From positions 362,449 to 426,448 of the forward strand of contig CP136500.1 in NCBI GenBank assembly GCA_032768795.1: a stretch of DNA of 64,000 bases. Reading direction: 5' to 3'. Shown in pieces: positions 30,834 through 41,764 of the stretch. Every line of letters begins with the position of its first letter. Position 1 is the stretch's first letter. The position numbers and the translations under genes are program-made. This stretch comes from Tremella fuciformis (Eukaryota > Basidiomycota > Tremellomycetes > Tremellales > Tremellaceae). Under the pieces are notes generated by a model. The model was not told where the DNA came from and searched no databases. It saw only the letters and a list, made by a program, of their open reading frames with translations.

Positions 30834-31881
30834 GGACCCGACACGACACGACAAGTGGATGTCCTCTTTGCACCGAATTCGCCGCGGCCTGAAATGACAT
30901 GATGCCGTCGAGCACACTCTAAACATGACTAAGGGTATCCGCACGTCATGGTCGGTTTTGGCATTTTGAATGGTCAACGCTCGCTGGCTATGAGCATCTC
31001 TTGTCAGCTCTGTATCTTGCGCGTCTGAATCTTGCTGATTGCTCCACCCCAGGCATACTGGTCTATGACGACCAAAGAGTAATTCATGACAAGCATCCAT
31101 GCATTGCTGTGCTGGTTCTTGAGAACTGAGCACTTGGCTTGACCGGTGTGCTGACTGCTTTGATCGGGCACTCAATGCCCCAGTCCACTGCTCTCAGCTT
31201 CTTATGCAAGCAGGTGGCATACGGGTCCCTGCAATGTGACACATATATACCAGACTGGCATGTCAAGAATGACACCGAAGCAGCAGTCGCCACGACTCGT
31301 CACGACCTACGCGCATAATATTTCCGCAGCCGTCGAATCAAAGGACACACCTCGACAACGGGCCTCATCGTCACAAGAGCTCTTGTCAACGACAAAGAGC
31401 TCGCCATCCTCGGCCATCCCCGCCGTCGAGCGACAATAGACCCGGGCTGCTTACTCAGCGAGTTTTCCGGCAAACTCGACAATAGGAGACAAACAAACAA
31501 TGAGCTTGACGTAGTAGGGAAATGAGCTTGCCGAGCTTGCAGAGGCAGAGTCACAGAGACATTGGGACGCGCCGTAGGATACCTAAGGCTCACTGAGCCC
31601 TTGGAGAACTCTTGCAATTGAGTTGAATGGGACTTACTCCCTTCACTTACTCTCTCGCGCCCCGTCCCGCCAACAGATGCTAAGGCCTAGTACTTGTTGG
31701 CTCACCTTGCCTTGTCTTTGTTGGAATTAGGAGGATATGCTCCCTTCTCTGGGCAACCTCAACGAGGTTCGACAGACCTCAACAAGGTTACCAATCCTCA
31801 ACGAGGCAACAGCATGCCCCAAGCTCAACACGGTAAAACTCCGTCCATAACACCGCCTCAACGCGCTCACATGAGCTTGAC
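30834..31881. repeat. Gene-free stretch with degenerate repeats
   Basis: Positions 31270-31720 are the dispersed repeat seen at 880, 21160 and 43380, ending GCCAACAGATGCTAAGG. Positions about 31740-31881 end ACGCGCTCACATGAGCTTGACT, a fragment related to the copia LTR (compare 42300-42325). No gene supported. Confidence 0.5.
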
Positions 31882-32001
31882 TGTCAGAACTGTACCTGGT
31901 GACCTGTTTTAGGTTCAGCTAATGCTTGCCAAATCAATCTGCCGCTTAAAGATGCTAACTATCAACAACTACTCATAACAGATAGTAACAAACAAGAGTA
32001 G
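31882..32001. repeat. Old GypA-type LTR fragment
   Basis: TGTCAGAACTGTACCTGGTGACC... to ...AACAAGAGTAG aligns with the first 120 bp of the GypA LTR with about 15-20% changes. It is cut at 32002 by the GypE LTR. Confidence 0.75.
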
Positions 32002-32719
32002 TGTTACGATCTGGTCACTATCTCCACCCACACAGGCCCCAACCGTCCGCCACCCGGATCGCAACACCCCAAGCTGGAATACCGGAAGGGTTCACTCTCC
32101 AAGTTGAAACACTGGAAGGGTCTACCGCCAGGTGAGGCCAGGTGGAATCAGGGAATGCCAGGTGATGCCGGGTGAAGTCAGGTGATGCCAGGTGACCACG
32201 AGTGGAACTAGGAACCCAGGCCGGCCCGTACTGGCGCCAAGGTGGCACCAGCCCAGAGTCAGGTGGAGTGAGTGGCAACTCCAGGTGAAGGAGTTAGCGC
32301 ACACGGGTTTGCCACCCAGCCCGTAGACATATATAAAGAGCCTACTTCTTGATCCTTCTCCCCAAGGATCAATGGATCGCAAGTTACACCTAGTCTAAGA
32401 GCCTTGCATCGAGCCCCTCTTTGCTCGCTTCGTCTTTACCTTTGCTTGCCACAACACCCATCTCCGTGGGATCCTTCAAGCACTTTGACTATCAACATCC
32501 ACACCATGGCCTATGTGGAGTGCCAACTCTACTGTTCCGTCCGACCAAGCCACAGGTTCAGTGGTTGTACCCCCTATGCCTTTGGTGCAACCCGAGCTTG
32601 TGTCACGATGCTGCGCTCTCCCGTTGGCAGAGGCCCTCTCGCACAATATCAGAGTCAGGAATAAAGGATAAAGGGGTGAAAACAAGGCTGTCGAGGCAGG
32701 ATCCTTGTCAGGGTTGGGT

Positions 32720-33123
32720 TGTCACGTCGGCCACGCCTCCATGATCACCAGCGCACGCCTACGAGTCTCGTTCCAGCCCAGCACGCCTGTCAAACCCGTG
32801 AGCCTATCGTCGACCCTCGAGTAGCCTCGACGACGCTCGAGTAGCCTCGACAACTCTAGAGCTCGAGCCTCGTCGATGGTGTTTCAAGGAGAAAGCCCGA
32901 GGCGGTGCAGAGGAGGGCACGGGTGATATATATACGAGTCTTCACCCGTAGACCGTCCTTAGCACCGTGGTATTGAGTCCCATGGATAGAAAGTAACGGC
33001 GCAGCCGTGTTGTCGACGCACGAGAGGCTGTAGGACACACCTTCTCGTGGAGGACAGAGACAGATCGACAGACAGCACATGTGAGAGGGCCTATCAGTCG
33101 TCGACCGGCCAGGCCCCGTGACA
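32720..33123 (+). mobile_element. GypB 5' LTR with promoter
   Basis: TGTCACGTCGG...CCCCGTGACA. A TATATATA box at 32927-32934 lies 34 nt before AGCACCGTGGTAT (32961-32973), the predicted RNA start that matches the PBS. Multiple CTCGAGTAGCCTCGACGA boxes occur in U3. Confidence 0.88.
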
Positions 33124-33125
33124 GT

Positions 33126-33138
33126 ATACCACGGTGCT
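33126..33138 (+). promoter_or_regulatory. GypB self-priming primer-binding site
   Basis: After a 2-nt spacer (GT) from the LTR, ATACCACGGTGCT is the exact reverse complement of AGCACCGTGGTAT (32961-32973). Spacer and length (2 nt and 13 nt) are the same as in GypA. Confidence 0.8.
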
Positions 33139-33161
33139 ACTACCTCTCACACGACTAGTTA

Positions 33162-34300
33162 ATGGCACCATCGACTCGACGAATCACGTCGACAAATCCT
33201 GAGCATCAGCACATTGCTCTACCCACAAACCTGCGACTACCGGTGGATACTCGACTGAGAGCCGCCGCGACCAACATGGCCCAACCCTTGGGTGATCAGC
33301 CGTCTGTGCAGCAGCTGCTCGCGCAGATCGTGCAGCTTCAGGCGGCCCTCGTCGAACAGCAGGCGCAGCAACGACAAGGCTCGCCAGGCGTGGGGAACCC
33401 CTCCGAGCCGAAGGCAAACCCGCCTGACACGTTTAACGGCAAGGATCCAGCCGCCTTGGAGCGGTTCATCATGCAGTGCGAGACGGTCTTCAAGCTGCAG
33501 CCGTCGAAGTTCTCTGGCGACACGCACAAGGTCATGTATGTGATCTCGTTCCTCAGAGGATTCGTGCTCGACGCGATTCAGCCCTTGGCGACAGGGCGAG
33601 ACAGCGATTTGAATGAGAACGGAGAGCATGTCGAGGCTGGCGACTACCTCGACGAGAAGATTCGGACTTACGCTGGACTTCGTCGCTACCTGCGCGAGAA
33701 CTTTGGGGATCCCGACGCGAAGGGGACTGCTCGACGCAAGTACTTCTCGCTGCGGCAGACAGGGTCGGCAGCCGAGTACTTCGCCAAGATTCGGGAGTAC
33801 ACGTCAGTCCTCTCATGGGAGCTCGACGAGCAGGCGACGGCTCGTGCCAAGGAAGGGCTCTCCAATGTGCTCCAGGACGAGGTAGCCAGGCATCCCAAGG
33901 AGTTCGAGACCTTTGCCAAGCTGCAGGCGTTTGTGGTCCGGCTCGACAACAGTCTGCGAGCAAGGGAGGCGGAGAAGAACAAAGCGGAGGGCAGGCGAGA
34001 GAAGAAGAAGACTGGACTGGGCGGCAACAACGTCGGATCTACGGTGGTTACGTCAGAGGGTGGAGCGCCGGCGACGAACCCCAGACCCTCACCTGGCCCG
34101 ACAACCTCGTCGAGTCTCAACCCCGCTGCAACCCCTTGACGAGTCTACCCTCCTCGCCCTAGGCTCACTCCGGACGAACACGAGAGGCGAGGCAGCCAGG
34201 GCCTTTGCTTCAAGTGCGGAAACCCTCGGCATCTTGCGCGCAACTGCCCAGGCTCGTTCAACCCCGGCCAACGCGTGAAGCAGGAGCCGCAGGGGGAAGC
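33162..34300 (+). pseudogene. GypB gag with in-frame stop
   Basis: ATG shortly after the PBS. The frame runs 325 codons (33162-34139): N-terminal Gln-rich region, capsid domain (PDTFNGKDPAALERFIMQCE...LRENFGDPDAKGTARRKYF). A TGA at 34137-34139 stops it. In the same frame beyond it lies the CCHC knuckle (CFKCGNPRHLARNC, about 34214-34255) and a stop near 34302. The stop separates capsid from nucleocapsid, so this copy is defective unless the stop is read through. Confidence 0.88.
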
Positions 34301-37300
34301 CTGAGGGGTCCCGAGCTACAAGGAGAAACTCGAGGCCCCGCTCCATACACACTCTCCGCCCTCACGCCTCCTGAACAACCGACTTCACCTCTCAAATCCT
34401 CTAATCCATTGCCCACTCACCCACCGACGGGGTCCGCTTCCCTCGTCGAGGAAGATCAACATGAAGAAGAAGCAGAGGACCTGGAGTCCGAGAAGGAGTC
34501 TGTACAGAGTGCTAGTGATGCCGAGGAATGCATGAGCGGTGAGGCTTGCAGGCTGGGAAGGCATCAAGCTGTCGTAGCAGGAAAAGTGGGCGGGACGGCC
34601 GCTTGCATACTGCTAGATACAGGCGCAGGCGGGACCTTCATTGATCAGGACTACGCCAAAGGCCAGGGCCTGACCCAACAGAAGTTGGAGCGGCCCAGGA
34701 ATGTCCTGTTTGACGGCGAACCGTCATCCGCGGGCGAAATCACCCACGAAGTGGTGGCCCCGGTGGAGACGCTTGGGGAAACAAGTGAAGAACGGCTAGC
34801 GGTTACGCGGCTCGCAGGTGCAGACGTCGTGCTAGGGTACGACTGGATGCAAGAGAAGAGAGTAGTCATGGACATGGGAACTATGGAAGTCACCCGTGGA
34901 AAAGGAGAGGTAGCCTCGTCGACGGTCGTCGAGGCTGCTTCAAGTGATCTGGCCATTTTGGCTACCAGAGCAAGAAGAGAGAGAGGAAAACGCGTGGGGC
35001 AGTCCCGTAGGAGCTCCCCGAACCATATCCCCTTGCGGATCAATCGGTGGGAGCAGAACAGGCTCGCCGCAGAGCGGCTGCGAGGGACTGTCACCGAGGA
35101 GCTCGAGGAAGTGGTGGGGCGTTTGGACGGGCATCTTGGGTTTGACGAGTACACTCTGTCGGAGGAGGAGTCCCATGCGGTGCGAAGGATCGTTCCGGAG
35201 TACTACCATGAGTTCCTCGATGTGTTCCACCCTCGTCGACCCGCCGACACGCTTCCGCCGAGTAGAGAATACGACCTGCGGATCAGACTGAAGGAGGGCG
35301 CAGAACTACGGGTCGCACCGCTTTACCAACTGTCGCCGGATCAGATGAGAGCACTCAGGGAGCTCCTCGCCAAAGAGCAAGCAGCGGGCAAGATCAGGCC
35401 GTCGAACGCGGCGTATGGGTCGCCGAGCTTTTTCGTCCCTAAGAAAGCTGCTGGCGAATGGCGAATGGTGGTCGATTACCGGAAGCTCAACGAGGCAACA
35501 GTGTCGGACGCGTACCCCCTGCCGTTGATTTCCCAGGTCACGGCCGATCTGGCGGAGTCAGAATGGTATACCAAGTTCGACCTACCGGGCGCCTACCAGC
35601 TCCTTCGCATGGCACCAGGACACGAACCCTATACCGCTTTTAGGACGCCTTTGGGGATGTTCGAGTCCTTGGTTGTGCGAGACGGCTTGAAGAACGCGCC
35701 AGCAGTCTTCCAGCATTTCCTCAACGAAGTACTCAGAGAGTTCGTAGGGCGAGGGGTGGTCATCTACATCGACGACATTTTGGTCCACGCCAAGAGCCTC
35801 GACGAACTTCGTTCCCTCACAAAGGCCGTACTCGAGGCGCTGCGGAAAGCGGGACTGTACGTGAAGGCGTCGAAATCCGAGTTTGAGAGGAGGAAGGTCG
35901 ACTTCCTGGGCTTTGTCATCTCTCGAGAAGGTGTGGAAGCGAATCCGGGATATGTGAAGGGCGTCGTCGAGTTCCCGGCACCGAACAACCTGCTCGAAGT
36001 ACGCCGGTGCCTGGGTCTGGCAAACTATTACCGCCGCTTCGTACCAAACTTTGCCAAGGTAGCGCTGCCCCTAGTGTTGCTGACAAAGAAGGGAGTTCCG
36101 TTTGGCTGGGGAGACGCGCAGGCAAGAGCCTTTGAAGAGATCAAGAGGCGAATGAGCGAGCCCCCTGTATTGGCCCACTTCGACCCTGCATTCGAGACCA
36201 TCGTGCAGACCGATGCTTCGCTTTACGGGTGGGGATTCGTGATATTGCAGATTAACCCCTCGACGAGCCTCGAGCACCCGTGGCCATCGAATCTGGGTCG
36301 TTCTTGGGGGCAGAGCTGAATTGGACGACTACGGAGAAGGAGTTCCTGGCGATAGTGATGGCGTTCAAGCGGAAGCGGCACCTCCTTCTGCAAGTAAGCT
36401 TTACGGTCCTTACGGATCACCACAATCTCAGCTACTGGATGGAGCCGAGGAAACTGAGTGGGCGGGTTGCACGATGGGTCGACGCCCTGGCAGGATTCTC
36501 CTTCCGGATCGTGTATCGTCCTGGACTCAAGGCGGCTTATCCAGACGCTCTGTCGAGGAGGCCTGACTACAAGCCTGATGGATTGGACCTGGAGGAGCAA
36601 CGAGTGCAGGCCTTACCTGGGTTTGACCAAGGAAGCAAGGTCGAGACGTCGCTGGGGTACATGCTTCGGGCACTCATCGAGGAGCCTCGACGAGCCTCGT
36701 CGAGCCCAGATCCAGAGGGAAGAGAGGATCCGCAGACGGGTACTCGGAGCAGCTGGGAGGAGGATGAGGAGTTTGAGCAGGCTGGAGAAGAGTTGGAGAG
36801 GATCAAGAAGGAAGAGAACGGGGTGGTGATTGATGCGGCGTGATTCCCCAAGCTGTTTGGGTTGGTTCAAAGGATGGGCCTCGACGAGCCCACGCGAGCC
36901 CGGATAGAGGTTGACGGGGCCCTGCGACTCAATGGACGGCTATACCTCACTGGCAAGGGCGATGGGCGGCTCCGGGTCATGCGGGATCGACATGAGGGGA
37001 TTCTAGCGGGACACCCGGGAATCACCAAAATGTTGGAATTGCTTAGGAGGGACGTCTGTTGGCTGGGGCTGCAACGCGATGTCAAGGCCTACGTACAGGG
37101 CTGTGCCATCTGCCAGAGGACAAAGACAAGCAGGCAACGACCTCATGGTCTCCTCCAGAGCCTCGAAGTCCCGGAAGGTCCGTGGGAAGCAATTTCCATG
37201 GACTTCATCGAGGAGCTCCCCGGCAGCCAAGGCTTTAACTCCATCCTCGTCGTGGTAGACCGCCTGACGAAGTGGGCTATCTTCGTGCCGACAACGACTC

Positions 37301-38268
37301 GCCTCACAACGGCGGGACTCGTCGACCTCATCATTGACAATGTCGTGGCGCAGCATGGGTTGCCGAGGTCCATCGTATCAGATCGAGGGAGCAAGTTCAG
37401 TAGTCGACTATGGGGAGCACTGTGTGGGGCCCTGGGGATCAAGATCAGCCTGTCGACGGCCTTCCATCCGCAAACCGACGGGCAAACAGAGCGAGTCAAT
37501 CAGGTCCTCGAACAGTACCTACGAGTATTCTGCGATCACAGACAAGACAATTGGTCGAGTCTGCTCCAGAGAGCAGCCTTCGCCTATAACAATACCCAGC
37601 ACTCGGCGATCAGGATGAGCCCGTTTGAGGCGAACTTTGGGTACTCGCCGCGATGGACTGATGACTTGAGAGAGGGCGCCGAGCGAGCGGAGATACCGTC
37701 GGTCAAGGAAAAGCTTGGGTCCCTTGACGAGGTGCACCGATCCTGTCAACAAGCCATACAGCAAGCCAATGAGCGGTACGCCAAGTATTACGATGCAAGG
37801 AGAAGGGATGCGCCAGTGTTGAAAGTGGATGATATGGTCATGCTGTCAATGGAGAACATCAAGACTCGTCGACCCTCGAAGAAGCTCGACATCAAATGGG
37901 GGGGACCATACAAAATCCTCGCTAAAACGGGTTCATCAACGTACAAGCTGGAGCTGCCGGCGACGATGAGAGTGAGCCCGGTCTTCAATGTCCTTCGCCT
38001 GAAGCCATACCATCCGCCGAGGATCCCTGGACAAACCTACGACCCTCCGCCACCAGTGGAAGTCGACGACGAGGGCCCTAGCTATGAGGTGAAGAACGTC
38101 GTCGACTCGAGGAAGAGGGGCAGAAAGGTCGAGTACCTCGTCGAGTGGGTGGGGTACGAAGGGACAGATGAGGAGACGACCTGGGAACCAGTGGAGAACA
38201 TTACTGGTGCTCTCAAAAGCGTCGAGAGCTTCCACAAGAGGAACCCAGGGAAACCAAGAGGAATATAA
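34205..38268 (+). pseudogene. GypB pol, broken by one frameshift and one stop
   Basis: In the -1 frame relative to gag. 34205-36319: protease (LLDTGAGGTFIDQ), RT (VPKKAAGEWRMVVDYRKLNE; YIDDILVHA), beginning of RNase H (QTDASLYGWGF). A shift near the CCCC run at about 36257 moves the frame to 36280-36843 (rest of RNase H). A TGA at 36841-36843 is followed in the same frame by 36862-38268: integrase H-H-C-C (GHPGITKM...CAICQRT), core (MDFIEELPG, VSDRGSKF), and a chromodomain (SYEVKNVVDSRKRG...YLVEWVGYE...WEP). Otherwise well preserved. Confidence 0.9.
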
Positions 38269-38398
38269 CGCATGGACTACTGGCGGTGACGATGATCTGG
38301 ATCGAGATTCGTCACCCAAGCTGAGTCCTATTCCTGCATCCCCTGTACAACATGAACAACACGACATATGAACATGAGCTAAGAAAGAACTATGTACA

Positions 38399-40161
38399 CT
38401 ATCTACATTCACGACCCCGAACCACTCGCCTCAGCCACGTCGTCAAACATGGGGCCGACCATCGTCCTGAGGTCCAGCCCCAGGAGTCTCGCGTGCCGCC
38501 TCGCCTCCTCAACGTGGTAGGCCCTGTCCTCTGGGATGGACTGCGCCAGGGTGACATGGTGCTGGAGAACACCGATGTCGAGCCTCGTCGAGGGGGTCCA
38601 CGACAAGGCAGCTGGCGCGGGCGGAGGGGCAGGAGTCGACACCGGAGGCGGCGTCGGTCGGTGAAGGCGGCCGGGGCGACAACAGGCGTGGCGGCGGGGG
38701 TCGGGGAAGGCGGCTCGACATCCGCAAAACTCACAGCCCGGCGAGCTCTGGGTGTCGAGGACGAGCCGGCGGGTCGTCGAGGAGTCGGGCTGGAGTTGAA
38801 CGAGCAGCCTGAGGCAGTGCCACAGGTGTAGCACTTCAACTTCGGCCCGCCTCCGTCTAGGACCCTACACGGCAAGTTGTCCGTACGACACCGCTGGCAT
38901 CGCTGGCGGCCGTTGAGCGTGCGGAGAGGTCGGCCTCTCGCTTGAGCCTGCAACATCAGCGTCTGCTGGTGGGAGGATGGAAAATGATAGCGCACCAGGG
39001 CCCACGGAAGCGTCCTATTCGAGTCCCGGCCGAACGACGGGTAGAATGGCCCTGGGATGAGTGAGGACCTCAAGCAAATGACGAACGTACCGAAAAAGGC
39101 GCGGTCCAGCGCATTCCTACACTGGACTCGAGGGCCAGCCTCGAGTCGCCTCGACGAGGCCTCGCTTCCCTCCCCATCGGATTCTCCACTGCCCGCTTCG
39201 GATTCCCCAACGGATCCTTCGCTGCCCGCTTCGGATCCGTCTCCTGTCAAGATGCTCCCCTCCTCGGCGTCGTCCTCTACACCTGGGCTGCCCACGGCGG
39301 CCGGAAGAGCAGCGGCTACCTCCGACACCCCGAGGTATCGGGTTGAGGCCGAACGGAGGCGTGATGAGTACATGCCGCCGGCAGGCGATAGACGACGACG
39401 CTTTGGGGTGGGGGAGAGGGGAGGTGGTATTGTCGGCAGGGGAGTGTTACCTGGGGAATCAGGCGACTCGACTTGACGACGGCGGCGTGGGTTGATTGCC
39501 GGGGTCGGAGAGCGAGATGCCGGAGGGAGAGACGGCGGGGGAAGGAGAAGGATGGGCGAGCCAAGGGGGACGAGGGGGTAGGGCGGGATGATGGGGGATC
39601 CGGTCCCACCACCAATGTAGGGGCGAAGAGGCCGAGGCGAGACCGGCTCGAACGGCAAGGAGTGGGCTTCTCGATAGCGACTCTCGCCAGCGAAAGCCGC
39701 GTCGGAAGCCTGGGAGGACGAGGGCGAGGCGTCTGAGTAGCCGCTGGACGTAGAGGAGGTAGCACAGCTACTCTCCCTAGCGGCACGGACGGTCCCCTGG
39801 TGCTGGCGGATCTCGGCGTGTATGTCTGCGACCGAGCGCAGTATCGCCGTCCGCCCTAGGCATCAATACAAGCAGTAAGGTGGCTCGACAATCACTCACC
39901 GCTTGGCGCAGCACTGGCGGCATCCGACCAGTCGAGCTCATCGACGGGCTCGTCGATCTCCTCGACTGGTGTGGGCTCCGGAGAGCAAGGACGGACTGCC
40001 CAGCGAGGGAACAGTCGGGGAGGGGGAGCATCGACGGCCGGCTCGGGAGAGGACGGGGGCGTCGTGGGGCAGGGAGAAGGGGTTTTGGTCATGGTGACCA
40101 GTCGCAGGGGTCGTCCTCGGAGGACGATCTTGAGGGAGGGATCGGTGGCGTTGGAGAACAT
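38399..40161 (-). CDS. GypB antisense gene: six-cysteine zinc-cluster protein
   Basis: A spliced minus-strand gene between pol and the 3' LTR. First exon starts at ATG 40161 or 40093 and ends near 39902. An intron (GTGAGTGATTG...GCCTAG) leads to a long exon in the frame 39658-38399. A likely second intron (GTACGTTCG...CATCCCAG, about 39050-39088) joins AFFG to PFYPSFGRDS. The cluster is C-x2-C-x6-C-x11-C-x2-C-x5-C (CQRCRTDNLPC...CYTCGTASGC). The conserved C-terminal helix (YHVEEARRHARLLGLDLR) is in another frame ending at 38409, so there is a 1-nt shift near 38650-38700. The AFFGPFYPSF region resembles AFLNPFDRPD of the GypC protein. It is Pro/Ser-rich and acidic upstream. Probably recently disabled or a base-call error. 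Confidence 0.68.
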
Positions 40162-40835
40162 GCGGAGAGTTGGAGTGGGGAGTTGAGAATGGACGGGACG
40201 AGTAGCCTCGTCGAGGAGGGCTTATATCTTTTGGAGGGGACATGGCGGCGACAAGGGTCCTCGACGACGAGAGCAGGCAACACGACTTTTCACGACGGTT
40301 TGGCGACTTGTTGCCTAGCAACGAGCAACATGATCGACAGAAGGGCGTAGCGCGGAGCGGCAATCACCGGTTATCTCGCGGCAACTTCCGCATTGGGCGA
40401 TTTGACCCCGGCCTCGTGGCCGAGGTCAACTCGAGGTCGACTTACATACGCACAAATTTCAGTGTGAGACACCTACAGCACGACAACGGGCGGGCTATCC
40501 AGCACAGGGATCACCCTCGGCACCACGCGCGTCGGGACACATGCGAGCTGCACACTACCTGTGCCCACGGGTCACTCCACAACGGCAACACAGCCTACGC
40601 CCCGTTAGCGCCTAGAAAGATAGCACCAGCTGCGCGAGACCTCGAGCGAGCAAGGAGGACGGACCGTCGACGAGACTAGACTCTGCTTACACACCCACAG
40701 ACCCTCGAGATCAGCCCTGCGAGGAATGACCAAAAGATACGGCTTAGCGCGAGGCGGGAGCAAAGGCTCAAGCCATACAAACTGCCCCGCCTTGCCCGCC
40801 ATCTCGCAGGAGCTCGATTTCAGAGGGAGGCAGAG

Positions 40836-41259
40836 TGTCACGTCGGCCACGCCTCCATGATCACCAGCGCACGCCTACGAGTCTCGTTCCAGCCCAGCAC
40901 GCCTGTCAAACCCGTGAGCCTATCGTCGACCCTCGAGTAGCCTCGACGACGCTCGAGTAGCCTCGACGACGCTCGAGTAGCCTCGACGACTCTAGAGCTC
41001 GAGCCTCGTCGATGGTGTTTCAAGGAGAAAGCCCGAGGCGGTGCAGAGGAGGGCACGGGTGATATATATACGAGTCTTCACCCGTAGACCGTCCTTAGCA
41101 CCGTGGTATTGAGTCCCATGGATAGAAAGTAACGGCGCAGCCGTGTTGTCGACGCACGAGAGGCTGTAGGACACACCTTCTCGTGGAGGACAGAGACAGA
41201 TCGACAGACAGCATGTGTGAGAGGGCCTATCAGTCGACGACCGGCCAGGCCCCGTGACA
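40836..41259 (+). mobile_element. GypB 3' LTR (424 bp)
   Basis: Same ends as the 5' LTR; one additional 20-bp GCTCGAGTAGCCTCGACGAC unit explains its extra length. Followed by the target duplication TGGGT. Confidence 0.92.
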
Positions 41260-41764
41260 TGGGTCCTCGTCGAGGTTACAGGGTCGACGAGGTAACAAGG
41301 TCGTCGATGATACAGCGTGAGTGCAACTCAGCCACGCTGCGTGCCACGGAGAGTGAGATCGTCAATGGTGATCCATGAGACTCAATCAGAGAGTGCTGAA
41401 GAACTACGACGGGCGCCCGGGGCATCCTATATCACTCTGCGCCTGCCTCCCGTCGTCGCGTTCATTCAACGTCTACTCCCTTGTCGAGGTTCTCCAGCCC
41501 GATGTAGGTCATGTGTCGGCCACGTGAGAGGTGTCGGCCACGTGAGAGGTGTCGGCCACGTGAGAGGTGTCGGTCACGTGCGTAGGTCGTCAAAGGCGTG
41601 GCCGTTGTGACAGCTTGCCACACTATGACTACCGCCGTCTACTTGTCCCCGGACCTCAAGGGTGCCGAATTTGAGTTATAACAGTATAGATTGATCCTTC
41701 ACAGCTTGTGCTTGGTCAATCAGTGACCATACTTCCTTCGCCAAAAGTCAACACTTCCTTCGAC

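Larger units (their letters stand above)
32720..41259 (+). mobile_element. GypB: Ty3/gypsy chromovirus, nearly full length but disabled
   Basis: An 8540-bp element inserted in LTR-S with target duplication TGGGT (32715-32719 and 41260-41264). LTRs 32720-33123 (404 bp) and 40836-41259 (424 bp) differ by a few substitutions and one extra 20-bp GCTCGAGTAGCCTCGACGAC unit. Plus-strand gag (33165-34300) and pol (34205-38268) carry two in-frame TGA codons and a frameshift. A spliced minus-strand gene lies between pol and the 3' LTR. The PPT-like AGAGGGAGGCAGAG is at 40822-40835. Confidence 0.93.
32601..41612 (+). mobile_element. Solo LTR-S, split by GypB
   Basis: Parts 32601-32719 and 41265-41612. 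Flanked by target duplication GCTTG (32596-32600 and 41613-41617). Slightly longer than other LTR-S copies because a GTGTCGGCCACGTGAGAG unit is repeated three times near its end (41513-41567). Confidence 0.88.
32002..41683 (+). mobile_element. GypE 5' LTR, split by LTR-S and GypB
   Basis: LTR parts 32002-32600 and 41613-41683: starts TGTTACGATCTGG, ends GTTATAACA. A TATATAAA box at 32330 is followed 34 nt later by AAGGATCAAT (32364-32373), which is complementary to ATTGATCCTT at 41690-41699 just inside the element. That is the same self-priming layout as GypA and GypB, here decayed. A gag pseudogene follows at 41765. No target duplication can be checked because the 3' end is absent. Confidence 0.7.
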
